Notes: generated by a model from the sequence alone, not told the origin. A DNA stretch of 64,000 nucleotides from Pseudophaeobacter sp965641885 (GCA_965641885.1 OZ282574.1:3162001-3226000); one strand, 5' to 3'; positions 1 through 8,869 are shown, counted from the stretch's first letter. Program-made: numbers and translations.

Positions 1-752
1 CACCGCTGGCCTCGCGCCTGCTCCTTGGCACCGCACAATACCCCTCGCCATCGGTGCTCTGTGACGCTATTGCCGCCAGCGAAACCGAGGTGATCACCCT
101 GTCGCTGCGCCGCGAAACCAGCGATGGCACTGGCACTGATTTTTGGCAGATGCTGCGTGCAACAGGCGCCCGGATCCTGCCCAATACAGCCGGGTGCCAC
201 ACAGCCCGCGAGGCCGTCACCACAGCGCAGATGGCCCGCGAGGTCTTTGGCACCGATTGGATCAAGCTTGAGGTGATTGGCCATGCCGACAGCCTGCAGC
301 CAGATGTCTTTGGCCTGGTAGAGGCCGCTCGGATCCTAAGCGAGGACGGCTTTAAGGTCTTTCCCTATACCACCGAAGATCTGGTGGTGGGCGAACGCCT
401 GCTGCAGGCGGGCTGTGAGGTGCTGATGCCCTGGGGGGCACCAATTGGCTCTGGTCAGGGACTGCGTAATCCCGATGGGCTGCGCGCCATGCGGGCGCAT
501 TTCCCCCACACACCGCTGATCGTTGACGCCGGTATTGGCCGCCCCTCGGATGCGGCCGCCGCGATGGAGCTTGGCATGGATGCGGTGCTGCTGAACACCG
601 CCGTGGCAAAGGCCGGTGACCCCGTGCTTATGGCGCGCGCCATGGCGCAGGCGGTTGAGGCCGGGCGGGCGGGCTTTGGGGCTGACCCGATGCCACGTCG
701 TGACATGGCCGTGCCGTCCACCCCCGTCCTTGGCCTGGCGAGTTTGACATGA
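1..752 (+). CDS. thiG: Thiazole synthase ThiG (5' end outside window)
   Basis: ThiG forms the thiazole phosphate moiety of thiamine from deoxyxylulose phosphate, dehydroglycine and ThiS thiocarboxylate, in the cytoplasm. The reading frame is open from base 3, so the gene begins upstream; about 249 residues are present, against roughly 255 for the family, so only a few N-terminal residues are missing. Visible family features are the LLLGTAQYPSP start region, the WIKLEVIG strand carrying the Schiff-base lysine, and the TIM-barrel phosphate-binding segments PWGAPIGSGQG and VDAGIGRPSDA. The stop overlaps the thiE start (ATGA at 749-752), so the two are translationally coupled. Any ThiO/ThiS genes or TPP riboswitch would lie upstream of the window. 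The assignment is very secure. Confidence 0.96.
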   Translation, partial: PLASRLLLGTAQYPSPSVLCDAIAASETEVITLSLRRETSDGTGTDFWQMLRATGARILPNTAGCHTAREAVTTAQMAREVFGTDWIKLEVIGHADSLQPDVFGLVEAARILSEDGFKVFPYTTEDLVVGERLLQAGCEVLMPWGAPIGSGQGLRNPDGLRAMRAHFPHTPLIVDAGIGRPSDAAAAMELGMDAVLLNTAVAKAGDPVLMARAMAQAVEAGRAGFGADPMPRRDMAVPSTPVLGLASLT

Positions 753-1357
753 AAGAGCACAAACGGATGCAACGCTTTTATCTGATTGTGGGCCATGTGG
801 GCCGACTGGAGCTTTTGGTGCCGCAGGGGGCGCGGCTGGTGCAGCTCAGGATCAAGGATGAACCCGAGGCCGAGGTCCGCCGCCAGGTTGCGCGCGCCCG
901 CGATTTTTGCGCCGTGCATGGGGCCCAGCTGGTGGTCAATGATCACTGGCAAATCGCCCTCGATCTCAACTGCACCTTCGTGCATCTGGGGCAAGAGGAT
1001 ATGGCGCAGGCTGATTTTGCCGCCCTCAAACGTGCCGGGGTGCGCTATGGGCTGTCCACCCATGACGAGGCTGAGCTGGACCGCGCCCTGTCGCATGATC
1101 CGGCCTATGTTGCCCTTGGCCCGGTTTATCCCACCCTGTTGAAAAAGATGAAATGGGGGCCTCAGGGCCTTGACCGTGTCAGCCGCTGGAAACAGCGCGC
1201 GGGCAAGACACCCTTGGTGGCCATCGGTGGGCTTACACCTGAACGCCTGCCCGGCGTCTTTGCCGCTGGCGCCGACAGCGCCGCCGTGGTCACCGACATC
1301 CAGCAGGCCCCGGATCCCGAAGCCCGCTGCCGACTTTGGGCCGAGGCCTGCGCCTGA
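749..1357 (+). CDS. thiE: Thiamine-phosphate synthase ThiE
   Basis: ThiE joins hydroxymethylpyrimidine diphosphate to thiazole phosphate to give thiamine monophosphate. The 202-residue protein has the expected TIM-barrel landmarks: VQLRIKD near the N-terminus, LVVNDHW for diphosphate binding, VHLGQEDM, LGPVYPT, and a C-terminal VAIGGLTPE glycine loop. It sits between thiG (4-nt overlap) and thiF (stop TGA shares one base with the thiF ATG at 1357), matching a thiazole/thiamine assembly operon. The start at 749 is set by the overlap; a second ATG six codons later is possible. The function is secure from family and operon. Confidence 0.95.
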   Translation: MKEHKRMQRFYLIVGHVGRLELLVPQGARLVQLRIKDEPEAEVRRQVARARDFCAVHGAQLVVNDHWQIALDLNCTFVHLGQEDMAQADFAALKRAGVRYGLSTHDEAELDRALSHDPAYVALGPVYPTLLKKMKWGPQGLDRVSRWKQRAGKTPLVAIGGLTPERLPGVFAAGADSAAVVTDIQQAPDPEARCRLWAEACA

Positions 1358-2325
1358 TGTCACGCTACGCCCGGCAAATGATCCTGCCCGAGGTCGGCAC
1401 GCAGGGTCAGGCCAGACTGGCAAGGGCGCATGTGCTGGTGGTCGGCGCCGGTGGGCTGGGAGCGCCAGTGTTGCAATATCTCGCCGGGGCCGGCATCGGC
1501 GCCATCACCCTGCTGGACCCCGACCGGGTGGACGAGAGCAACCTGCATCGCCAGACGCTGTTCACCATGGCCGACATTGGCCGCAGCAAGGTTGATGCCG
1601 CGGCAGACCGTCTGTTGGCCGCCAACCCCGATCTGCAGCTTGAAACCCATGCCGAGGCGCTGACGGCAGACAATGTCACGCGTTTTCTGGCCCCGGTTGA
1701 TCTTGTGGTTGATGCTGCAGATTCCTTTGCCACATCCTATATTCTGTCAGATGCCTGTCTGCTGTGTGCGCGGCCACTGGTCGCGGCCTCCGTGCTGGGC
1801 CAGCGCGGCTACGTCGGGGGATTTTGCGGCAGCGGCCCCTCACTGCGCGCTGTGTTTCCGGACCTGCCAGACACGGCTGCCAGCTGTGCCACAGCAGGGG
1901 TCATGGGGCCCGTGGTTGGCATGATCGGCGCGCTCCAGGCGCAAATGGCGCTGAAACTGCTGTTGCAACACAGCCCCTCGCCACTGGGTCTGCTGATGCA
2001 AATCGACATGGCCAGCCTCAGCCTCAGTAGTTTTCGGTTTGACGCGGCCCCAGAGCCAGAGAGCGTTTTGCGGTTTATCAACCCGGCGCTGATCCCCCCG
2101 GATGCCCAGGTGATTGATCTGCGCCCCATTGACGAGGCACCGCAGCTGGTTACCCCCGACGCCAAACGCATCCTGCCCGATGACCTTGCGCGCGCGCAGC
2201 TTGATAAAAAGCGGACCCTTGTTCTGTGTTGCCGCTCTGGGGTGCGCGCCTGGCGTGCCGCCCGCGCCCTGCAGGCGCATGGCTTTAGCCGGATCGAACT
2301 CCTGGCCACCGGAGACCCTGTATGA
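1357..2325 (+). CDS. thiF: ThiF/MoeB-type adenylyltransferase with C-terminal rhodanese-like domain
   Basis: This 322-residue protein has an N-terminal E1-like domain, with the ATP-binding VVGAGGLGAPVLQYL motif and the LLDPDRVDESNLHRQ segment. This domain adenylates the C-terminal glycine of a ubiquitin-like sulfur carrier such as ThiS. The last ~90 residues form a rhodanese-like domain with the active-site loop CRSGVR, a candidate persulfide donor. The fusion therefore could both activate and sulfurate the carrier. An in-frame ATG exists at 1336, but the 1357 start gives SRYARQMILPEVG, the normal family start, and overlaps the thiE stop by one base. MoeB activity on MoaD cannot be excluded, but its location between thiE and thiD favours ThiF. 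Confidence 0.9.
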   Translation: MSRYARQMILPEVGTQGQARLARAHVLVVGAGGLGAPVLQYLAGAGIGAITLLDPDRVDESNLHRQTLFTMADIGRSKVDAAADRLLAANPDLQLETHAEALTADNVTRFLAPVDLVVDAADSFATSYILSDACLLCARPLVAASVLGQRGYVGGFCGSGPSLRAVFPDLPDTAASCATAGVMGPVVGMIGALQAQMALKLLLQHSPSPLGLLMQIDMASLSLSSFRFDAAPEPESVLRFINPALIPPDAQVIDLRPIDEAPQLVTPDAKRILPDDLARAQLDKKRTLVLCCRSGVRAWRAARALQAHGFSRIELLATGDPV

Positions 2326-3044
2326 GCCGCATTCTGGTAATCGCCGGCACCGACAGCAGCGGTGGCGCAGGTTTGAGCCGCGATATCGCCATGGCTGAAA
2401 GCCTGGACTGCAGGGTGTCGCCGGTGGTGACGGCCGTCACCGTGCAAACCAATACCGCCCTGATCGCCAGCCACCCGGTGCCACCAGAGATCATCGCAGC
2501 CCAGATACAGGCCGCCTTTGATGCCCCGGGCGAGACCCCCAAAGCCGTAAAGATTGGCATGATCGGCACGCCCGAAGCCGCCTTGCATGTACTGCGGGCG
2601 CTGCCAACGGATGTGCCGGTTGTGCTGGATCCGGTCCTCAAAAGCTCGTCCGGTGGGGTGTTGATGACCCTTGAGACGCTGGCACCTCTGCTGCCGCGCA
2701 TCACCCTGCTCACCCCCAATCTGGAGGAAAGCGCGAGGCTCAGCAACCGTACGCCGTCCCAGGACATCGGCGCGCTAGCAGAGCAGGCGCAGATCCTGCT
2801 GGCAACAGGTCCGGGGGCTGTGCTGATAAAGGGGGGCCACGCCACGGGAGAGAAAAGTCTGGACCATCTGTTCTGGCGCAGCGGCCATAAGGTCTATGCC
2901 GCGCCACGGCTGGCCGGCAGCAAACGCGGCACTGGCTGCAGTCTGGCAACGGCAATCACCTGCGGACTGGCACAGGGGGAGCCGCTGCAACAGGCCTGCG
3001 CCAGCGCAAAAATCCGGCTAGGACAGTGGCTTGCGAAAGAATAG
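2322..3044 (+). CDS. thiD: Hydroxymethylpyrimidine/phosphomethylpyrimidine kinase ThiD
   Basis: ThiD phosphorylates HMP and HMP phosphate, supplying the pyrimidine substrate for ThiE. The 240-residue protein has the ribokinase-fold signature: the N-terminal IAGTDSSGGAGLSRD substrate loop, VLDPVLKSSSG, LLTPNLEE, VLIKGGHATG, and the C-terminal anion hole GTGCSLATA. The start overlaps the thiF stop (ATGA at 2322-2325). It is the last gene of the thi operon in this window; a 112-bp gap with a short tandem duplication separates it from the convergent kinase gene. Confidence 0.94.
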   Translation: MSRILVIAGTDSSGGAGLSRDIAMAESLDCRVSPVVTAVTVQTNTALIASHPVPPEIIAAQIQAAFDAPGETPKAVKIGMIGTPEAALHVLRALPTDVPVVLDPVLKSSSGGVLMTLETLAPLLPRITLLTPNLEESARLSNRTPSQDIGALAEQAQILLATGPGAVLIKGGHATGEKSLDHLFWRSGHKVYAAPRLAGSKRGTGCSLATAITCGLAQGEPLQQACASAKIRLGQWLAKE

Positions 3045-3128
3045 CTCCCACACAGCGGCAGGGATGCCCTCCCGTTGACCCTTTATCCCCACAGGATCTA
3101 TGGCTACCAGATCTGCCTAAAAGGTCCG

Positions 3129-3173
3129 CTGGTCAGCCTGAAAGGCCCTGTTCTGGTCAGCCTGAAAGGCCCT
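3129..3173. repeat. Tandem direct duplication, period 24 bp
   Basis: Two identical 21-bp copies beginning CTGGTCAGCCTGAAAGG lie at 3129-3149 and 3153-3173. The second copy covers the TGA stop (3157-3159) and last codons of the minus-strand histidine kinase; the first lies just beyond the stop. It looks like a recent slippage or duplication event at the gene end. Confidence 0.9.
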
Positions 3174-5631
3174 CTGACTCCCCGCGTCCGATCTGCAACA
3201 TCGCAAGGGTCTGCAACAACACTGATTTGCTGATTGGTTTTTGCAGGAAATAGTCCATTCCAGCGGCCAGACAGGCTTCGCGGTCGCTGTCAAAGGCATT
3301 GGCCGTCAGCGCAATAATCACCGGTTGCACAATACTGAGAGCACGGATTTCGCGGGTGGCCGCAAGACCATCCAACTCTGGCATCGACATATCCATCAAA
3401 ATGATATCGGGCACCTGTTGCTGACACAGGGTCACGGCCTCACGGCCATTTTCAGCCTCTTTCAGCGTAACCCCTAATCCAGACAGATATTTGCGAACCA
3501 GCAAGCGGTTGGTCTTGTTGTCTTCAGCCAACAGGATGTGACAGCCAGCCAACAAGGCTGTGTCCGTCAGAGCCTCGACCTTTGTTGCACGCGCTGTTTC
3601 GCTTGCCTTGGCGAGCTGGATTTCCAACCGAAAGCAAGAGCCGTTTTCATTGGGCATGCACAGATCGATGCCACCGCCCATCCGCTTGGCCAGGATGCTT
3701 GAGATTGTCAGCCCCAGCCCTGTGCCGCCAAAGGCCCGGGTGGTGGCTGCATCTGCCTGCGAAAAGCGGTCAAAAATACGCGCGGCCTGGCTCTCGGTAA
3801 TGCCAATTCCTGTGTCTTCAACTTCGATCAAAAGCCGGTAGGCATCGCCGCCAACGCTGCTGATCTTAACCGAAACGCCGCCTGTGGAGGTGAATTTGAC
3901 CGCGTTTCCAACCAGGTTCACCAGAATTTGGCGCAGCCGCCCATCATCTCCTGACATGCGCTCTGGCAGGCCCTCCTCAAAGCTGACAGAAATCCACAAG
4001 CCCTTGTCACGCGCCTTGGGCCTGAGCAAATTGACCGCCCCTGCAACACAGTTGCGCAGGTCAAAATCCACCGGATTGATCGCGAGCCGACCTGCCTCAA
4101 GACGGGAGAGATCCAGAATATCATTGATAATTTTCAACAGGGCATGAGAGGAGTCCTGGATGGTCTCCAGATATTGCCGCTCCTCGGCCCCCAGATCCGA
4201 TCCCGCCATCAGATCCGCCATGCCCAAAATCCCATTCATCGGCGTGCGGATTTCATGGGACATATTCGCCAGGAATTCAGACTTGGCGCGATCGGCCCTC
4301 TCAGCCGAGAGCTTGGCATCATTCAGCTCATTGTTTCGCTGCAACAAGATAGAGTTCGTCTCGATCAGCTGTTCACGCAGATGCACGTCTCGTGTCACGT
4401 CCAGATTGACACCGATCATCCGCAGCCATCCATCCGCATCGGCATAGGCCGTTCCCATAGAGCGGATATGCCTGATCTCGCCACTGGCCAGAACAATGCG
4501 GTAGTCTGAAACATGGCTGCCGCCCGCATGTGACGCCTTTTTATATGCGTCCACGGCCTTCTGGCGATCCTCTGGATGCAGATAGGTCTCCCACGTCCCT
4601 ATGACGACACGCTCGCTAGGGCCGATCCCATAGATCTCGCGCAGGTTCGGATCCCAGATCAATTGGCTGGATTTAGAGTTCAGCTCCCAAATGCCGATTT
4701 TGGAAATATCCACCGCGATCTCAAGCCGGTGGGACAGGTCTTCGAGCTGGCGTTCGCGCCGCGTCAGGGTTCTGATCACATCGCGCCGCGCAGCCGACAG
4801 CCGCCCGGCAGTATAGATCGGGATCACAATCAATGCTCCGGCAACAAACACCACCAAACGCCAGGGCCAGGGGTTGATCTGCCGGGCCGCCCAGCCCCCT
4901 TTTGGCCGGGCTGCAATCTGCCAGGCCCCGACCGGCAAAGGAATATCCAAAACCACGGGGTTATCGTTAAAAATCTGTGGGTTGCCAAAAAAGTGGTCGC
5001 CCTCGGCCCCCAGGCCATCCCGCCCCCGAAGGGCCACCTCGATACCAAGATCCGCAGAATTCAGCCCATGGGTGGCATAGAGCGTTTCTGCATTCATGAC
5101 CAAGGAGAGGATGCCCCAGAACCGACGGTCCTCTTTAGCGCCACTGAACACCGGGAAGCGCCCGATAAAGGCAGTGCCCCCCTGCACCAGTTGCACCGGT
5201 CCGGCCAGAACCATTTCGCCACTATCACGCACTTTATGGGCCGCGTCCCGCTGGGCATCCGTTTTGTTGTAGTCCAACCCCAGAGCGGCTTCATTTCCAT
5301 GCAAAGGATAGAGCATCGAGATCACCAGGTCCGGCGCCGCCGCGATATGGCTGATATCAGTATGGTTGCCGATCACCCGTTCACCAAGCTGGGTAAACCT
5401 TTCCTGGCTCATCGAAGGCTCGGTAGAGATCACAGCAACAAGGCCGCGCACCAACTGAATGTCCGCGCTCAGGGCGCCTTCAAGTCTGGACTGCAAAAGG
5501 CTTGCCTCGCGCAGAACGTCGGCCCGCAGGGACTGATCATGGATGGTCTTATTTTGCTTTTCTGAATAGTACCCGGCAATTAGCACGATCATAAGTGCCA
5601 TAAATACAGGAAGATAAGCTCGTTTTGACAT
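3157..5631 (-). CDS. CHASE-PAS hybrid sensor histidine kinase
   Basis: A membrane-bound hybrid kinase that senses a periplasmic cue and relays phosphate through an attached receiver. Counting from the upstream GTG at 5664 (835 residues): a membrane segment at about 16-33; a periplasmic CHASE-like region at about 60-250; a second membrane segment near 270-290; a PAS domain at about 315-430 (IGIWELNSKSSQLIWDPNL); the HisKA H-box FLANMSHEIRTPMNG; the ATPase motifs LVNLVGNAVKFT, DTGIGI and FGGTGLGL; and a C-terminal receiver with LLAEDNKTNRL, the phospho-acceptor in MDMSMPELDG and the lysine in LQKPIS. I chose the ATG at 5631 because it immediately precedes the membrane segment; neither start has a convincing ribosome binding site. 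No cognate response regulator is adjacent, so output is probably through a distant phosphotransfer protein or regulator. The ligand is unknown. Confidence 0.88.
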   Translation of the reverse strand: MSKRAYLPVFMALMIVLIAGYYSEKQNKTIHDQSLRADVLREASLLQSRLEGALSADIQLVRGLVAVISTEPSMSQERFTQLGERVIGNHTDISHIAAAPDLVISMLYPLHGNEAALGLDYNKTDAQRDAAHKVRDSGEMVLAGPVQLVQGGTAFIGRFPVFSGAKEDRRFWGILSLVMNAETLYATHGLNSADLGIEVALRGRDGLGAEGDHFFGNPQIFNDNPVVLDIPLPVGAWQIAARPKGGWAARQINPWPWRLVVFVAGALIVIPIYTAGRLSAARRDVIRTLTRRERQLEDLSHRLEIAVDISKIGIWELNSKSSQLIWDPNLREIYGIGPSERVVIGTWETYLHPEDRQKAVDAYKKASHAGGSHVSDYRIVLASGEIRHIRSMGTAYADADGWLRMIGVNLDVTRDVHLREQLIETNSILLQRNNELNDAKLSAERADRAKSEFLANMSHEIRTPMNGILGMADLMAGSDLGAEERQYLETIQDSSHALLKIINDILDLSRLEAGRLAINPVDFDLRNCVAGAVNLLRPKARDKGLWISVSFEEGLPERMSGDDGRLRQILVNLVGNAVKFTSTGGVSVKISSVGGDAYRLLIEVEDTGIGITESQAARIFDRFSQADAATTRAFGGTGLGLTISSILAKRMGGGIDLCMPNENGSCFRLEIQLAKASETARATKVEALTDTALLAGCHILLAEDNKTNRLLVRKYLSGLGVTLKEAENGREAVTLCQQQVPDIILMDMSMPELDGLAATREIRALSIVQPVIIALTANAFDSDREACLAAGMDYFLQKPISKSVLLQTLAMLQIGRGESEGLSG

Positions 5632-5664
5632 CCCACCCGCAGGCTTTGCGAACCAATTTCTCAC

Positions 5665-6012
5665 GGAACTAGCACCATCTCACCCATACCTGGCCTTAAC
5701 TCATACGCCGCTCTACATCGCACCTTTGGGACTGTGACGCAAAGGGGTTCATATTCTCTTAACAACCCTTTGTGCGTACAGAGAGACGGTCGAGGAAAAC
5801 TCCAATGGCGCAGGGCTATTTCCCAACACAAACCACACGTGTTTTTCTAAGTGAATTCCGCATAAAAAACGGCGCCGAAGCCCCGGCAGACAACCGAGGC
5901 ACCACCGGCAGACACCACCGGCAGGCAGGACCGGCAGGACCGGGGCTGCAGCCGACGGGGCTACTGGTCTTTCGCCACTGGCCTTGTCCGCAGAATTTGA
6001 AACCCCGGCGGG
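5665..6012. other. Intergenic region, no supported gene
   Basis: This 348-bp stretch separates the hybrid kinase (start side) from the DUF2478 gene (stop side). Open frames cross it on both strands, but none has family-like sequence or a plausible start. It contains an imperfect 13-bp-period repeat (CACCACCGGCAG at 5900-5911 and 5913-5924, decaying to 5945). The kinase promoter should lie just upstream of 5664. No terminator with a clear T-tract is visible. Confidence 0.6.
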
Positions 6013-6564
6013 TCAGGCCGCTGACATGGCATTTTCGCGGGAGACACAACTGGGCCGCTCTTTTGACGCGTGCTGCAACGCCCAGTCCACAAGGCAGTCG
6101 AGCTGAGGCGGCAACTCATGTCCAAGATCGCCAATATACTCAAAAAATGCCTCGCGGTTCAGTTGGTTGAGCCCCACAAGGACCGGAATTCCCAAAGCCA
6201 TAGCCTCGCCGATGGTGGCGCGAAAACCGCGTCCCTCGGCTTCGTGCTTGCCAAACTTGTTGACGATCAAAAGATCCGCGCGCCCGCGCAACTCCGCCTC
6301 GGTCAGGGCAACCGTTTTCTCCAGTGCAGAAGGGTTCAGGCGACAGCCACGCGCGGTCTTGCCCAGAGATTGCGAAATGCGGATCACCGGCCCGCGGGGC
6401 AGTACCTGCACATCCATGTCACAGCGGCCACCCTCAGCCTGATCCGTGTTGATCTGAACCGTGCCACAGGGGGTCAACCCCACTTGCATCACCCTTTGCG
6501 CCAGCTGAAACAGGATCATATCCGTGTCACCGCGCCCGGGCGCACAGGTATAGGCTATCTGCAT
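6013..6564 (-). CDS. DUF2478 family protein (putative P-loop-like NTPase, molybdoenzyme-associated)
   Basis: This 183-residue cytoplasmic protein resembles DUF2478, a family of unknown function that I associate with molybdenum and nitrate-reduction loci. Its hallmarks are an N-terminal MQIAYTCAPGRGDTDMI segment, where a P-loop would lie, the central LLIVNKFGKHEAEGRGF block and the IGEAMALGIPVLVGL strand. The start at 6564 is preferred over 6588 because AGGAG stands seven bases upstream. It lies downstream of the nar operon on the same strand but is separated by about 120 bp from the hemerythrin-like gene, so it may have its own promoter. A role in molybdate or cofactor supply to NarG is inference only. 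Confidence 0.75.
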   Translation of the reverse strand: MQIAYTCAPGRGDTDMILFQLAQRVMQVGLTPCGTVQINTDQAEGGRCDMDVQVLPRGPVIRISQSLGKTARGCRLNPSALEKTVALTEAELRGRADLLIVNKFGKHEAEGRGFRATIGEAMALGIPVLVGLNQLNREAFFEYIGDLGHELPPQLDCLVDWALQHASKERPSCVSRENAMSAA

Positions 6565-6684
6565 GGTCTTCACTCCTTTAGTCGGCACCGAAAGGCTTAG
6601 GTTAGTATTAAAAATCAGTCACTTAAATCGACACTTTATTCAGACCCACACGGTGTAAAAACAGCTCATGACACATCGGGATGC

Positions 6685-7287
6685 TTACCTTTTTCCTGCA
6701 GGGGTTGCCTGTGGGGGTCGCCTGTGGGGCCAGGTTGTTTTCGTATCCAGACCGCGCCGCTGCATCATCCGCAGGCGCAGGCTTTGATGGTCGCTGTCGC
6801 GCAGGCGCAATCGGGCGATGGGCAGGATCACGGCGGTCTCCAGAATGAGATGGCGACGGGCAAACGAGGTGAATCTCGCCAGCAACTGCTGCGCCTCTAA
6901 GGTCAGCGGAGCGCTCTGCAGAACCCTGGCAAGCACAGAAAGGACCTCAGGCGTGCTGTCGCCTGCCTGTTGATGGTCCAGCAACAGCCGGCTGATCACC
7001 CGGTCAATCTCGTCTTCTGGCAGACAACAGCGCCGCATCAGCGGAAACAGGTCTTCTTGCTCATCCGCCAGATGCAGCGGCAGATCCGTTTGCAAAAAAT
7101 CTACCGCCCGGGACACCTCTTGCGGCGCAGAACAATCGCCCGCAGCAATCCGGTCCAACAGCATGCAGACACAGCGTTCGCGCAGATGATCTGCAGCGAT
7201 GAACTCCAGACCATCCTTCAACAGCGCGTGGTCGGTGGCGCGGAGGCAGGCCCCACAAGGGCTGTCGTATCCAGTCGGCGCTGTCAT
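6685..7287 (-). CDS. Hemerythrin-like (HHE) domain protein at the end of the nar operon
   Basis: This roughly 200-residue protein is predicted to be a four-helix bundle. It has the spaced His/Glu pattern of HHE proteins: DHALLKDGLEFIAADHLRE near residues 19-37, HLADEQEDLFPLM, LLDHQQA, and a late HLILETAVILPIA. Such domains bind a diiron centre and are involved in O2/NO sensing, nitrosative stress repair or iron handling. It follows the parvulin gene by about 34 bp on the same strand, so co-transcription with narGHJI is likely; a role in NO or iron damage during nitrate respiration is plausible but not shown. Its C-terminus is basic and overlaps a 13-bp-period duplication (GCCTGTGGGG at 6707 and 6720). 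A GTG start at 7317 is the alternative. Confidence 0.75.
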   Translation of the reverse strand: MTAPTGYDSPCGACLRATDHALLKDGLEFIAADHLRERCVCMLLDRIAAGDCSAPQEVSRAVDFLQTDLPLHLADEQEDLFPLMRRCCLPEDEIDRVISRLLLDHQQAGDSTPEVLSVLARVLQSAPLTLEAQQLLARFTSFARRHLILETAVILPIARLRLRDSDHQSLRLRMMQRRGLDTKTTWPHRRPPQATPAGKR

Positions 7288-7321
7288 CCCCTGCCCCTCT
7301 CCCCCGACCCTCTCCACAGTG

Positions 7322-8122
7322 CTACAAAACGGGTTTCAGATCCGCCCCGGTGATTTCAGCCGAGGCCGCCAGATCCTGCACAAAGCTCTGTGCCGCCCGC
7401 GCCCAGGCGGCTTTCTCCATCGCAATAGTGATGGCGCGCCTGGCCGCTTCAAAAGGCAACTCCTTGCCTTTAGCCACCGCATCCATGCGGATAATATGAT
7501 AGCCATGGCGCGACAGAACGGGCACGGGGCTGATCTCGCCTTCCGCAAGATGATGCAGGAATTTTTCAAATTCAGGCACCGTGTCCCCCGGCCCAAGCTG
7601 ACCCAGAGCACCGCCCGCGCTTTTTGAGCCGCAATCGCTGTCAGATTTGGCCAGCGCGATAAAATCTTTCGGTTTTTGCTGCAGCCGCGCGCTCAGCACA
7701 TTGGCCTTGCGCAGGGCTTTATCCTTGGCCTCTTTGTCGCGGGGGTCACAAGCACACAGGATATGCGAGACCTCCCACAGGGGCGGCGAGCGGAACCGCG
7801 ACGGATCGCGGGCCCATTCTTGTTTCACCTCGTCTTCGGTGGGTGTCTCAGCCGCAACCGAGGCTTCGAGAAGGCCCCGGACCAGGGCCTCCTCATCGGT
7901 TTCATAGCGACCCGGCCCAACCTCGGCGGGCTCTGTTTTTAGCGCCCGGCGGCGGGCCTCCTGCAACAGCAGGGTGCGCAGGGCAACCGCATTGGCGGCC
8001 TTGCGCCAGGCGATGCCGGGTTTGCCGCTCGGGGCTTCGTGGTTCTGGGTCTCAGCCGCAACCACGGCATGCGGAACACATTCGCCATTAACGATGAGAT
8101 CGGGGAAAAGGCCAGCTTTCAT
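7322..8122 (-). CDS. Parvulin-type peptidyl-prolyl isomerase (PpiC/NifM-like) of the nar operon
   Basis: The 266-residue protein carries a C-terminal rotamase domain (about residues 130-225) with the family pattern DFIALAKSDSDCGSKS, GGALGQLGPGDTVPEFE and SRHGYHIIRMD, preceded by a helical N-terminal chaperone-like region. There is no signal peptide, so it should act in the cytoplasm, like NifM. It starts 15 bp after narI and runs in the same direction; parvulins at this place in denitrifier nar operons are thought to help fold or mature the reductase. That role is inferred from position. Confidence 0.88.
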   Translation of the reverse strand: MKAGLFPDLIVNGECVPHAVVAAETQNHEAPSGKPGIAWRKAANAVALRTLLLQEARRRALKTEPAEVGPGRYETDEEALVRGLLEASVAAETPTEDEVKQEWARDPSRFRSPPLWEVSHILCACDPRDKEAKDKALRKANVLSARLQQKPKDFIALAKSDSDCGSKSAGGALGQLGPGDTVPEFEKFLHHLAEGEISPVPVLSRHGYHIIRMDAVAKGKELPFEAARRAITIAMEKAAWARAAQSFVQDLAASAEITGADLKPVL

Positions 8123-8137
8123 CTGATATACTCCGGC

Positions 8138-8869
8138 TTATTTGCTGGCGGAACGGTTGGGAGCAACCGGTCCGGCACGTGTTGGCAAAGGCGCACTGCG
8201 GCGCGAGCGCACCACCTGATAGCCCGGGCGAAAGAGATAGCGCACCGGCACTGACAGCATGTGCACCAGACGGGTGAACGGGAAGACCAGAAAGATGGTC
8301 AGCCCCAGAAACAGGTGCAGTTTGAAAATCAAAGCCACATCAGCGATATAGGCCGCAGCACCCGCCTCGAAGGTAAAGATGCCCTGCGCCCAGGCCATGA
8401 ATTTGGTCATCTCATGGCCGTCCAGATGGCCCAGTGATGCAAAGATGGTCAACAGGCCCAGACAGAGCTGCAGCAGCAAGATCGCCAGAATTGCTATATC
8501 AGCAAAGCTTGAGGTCTTGCGGATGCGCGGGTCGGTCCAGCGACGATGAAACAGCATCCCGCCCCCGACCAGCGCCATCACGCCCGCAATGCCACCTACG
8601 ATCACCGCGCCCACCTGTTTGAAACCGTGGCTGACGCCAAGGGCATCAAAGACCCATAGCGGCGTCAACAACCCGACAAAGTGGCCGACAAAGATGATCA
8701 GCACGCCGATGTGAAACAACACCGAGCCCATGATCAGCTGCTTGCGCCGCAGCATCTGGCTTGATGAGCTTTTCCAGGTGAAGGGGTCGCGTTCATAGCG
8801 CGCGATCGACCCGATGACCGCCACCGAAAGGGCGATATAAGGATAGATTCCAAATAGAAAATTATGCAT
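8138..8869 (-). CDS. narI: Respiratory nitrate reductase gamma subunit NarI
   Basis: NarI is the membrane cytochrome b that oxidises quinol at the periplasmic side and passes electrons to NarH. The 243-residue protein has five hydrophobic segments (about residues 3-25, 45-70, 85-107, 122-143, 188-210). It carries histidines where the two haems are bound, including those in LFHIGVLIIFVGHFVG and in KLHLFLGLTIFLVFPFTRLVHML, near the C-terminus. It begins 11 bp after narJ. Length and order agree with narGHJI. Confidence 0.95.
   Translation of the reverse strand: MHNFLFGIYPYIALSVAVIGSIARYERDPFTWKSSSSQMLRRKQLIMGSVLFHIGVLIIFVGHFVGLLTPLWVFDALGVSHGFKQVGAVIVGGIAGVMALVGGGMLFHRRWTDPRIRKTSSFADIAILAILLLQLCLGLLTIFASLGHLDGHEMTKFMAWAQGIFTFEAGAAAYIADVALIFKLHLFLGLTIFLVFPFTRLVHMLSVPVRYLFRPGYQVVRSRRSAPLPTRAGPVAPNRSASK

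Noticed and set aside
1..752. TPP riboswitch for the thi operon
   Set aside because: The operon start is outside the window, and no THI-box-like sequence is visible inside it.
455..1423. 322-codon minus-strand frame across thiG and thiE
   Set aside because: Antisense to two conserved overlapping thi genes; composition typical of a shadow frame.
4576..5565. Long plus-strand open frame opposite the hybrid kinase
   Set aside because: It is the antisense shadow of a well-supported CHASE-PAS kinase, with Pro/Arg/His-rich composition and no family resemblance.
5772..6170. 132-codon plus-strand frame between the kinase and DUF2478 genes
   Set aside because: Low-complexity sequence built partly from the 13-bp repeat, running into the DUF2478 gene antisense, with no family match.
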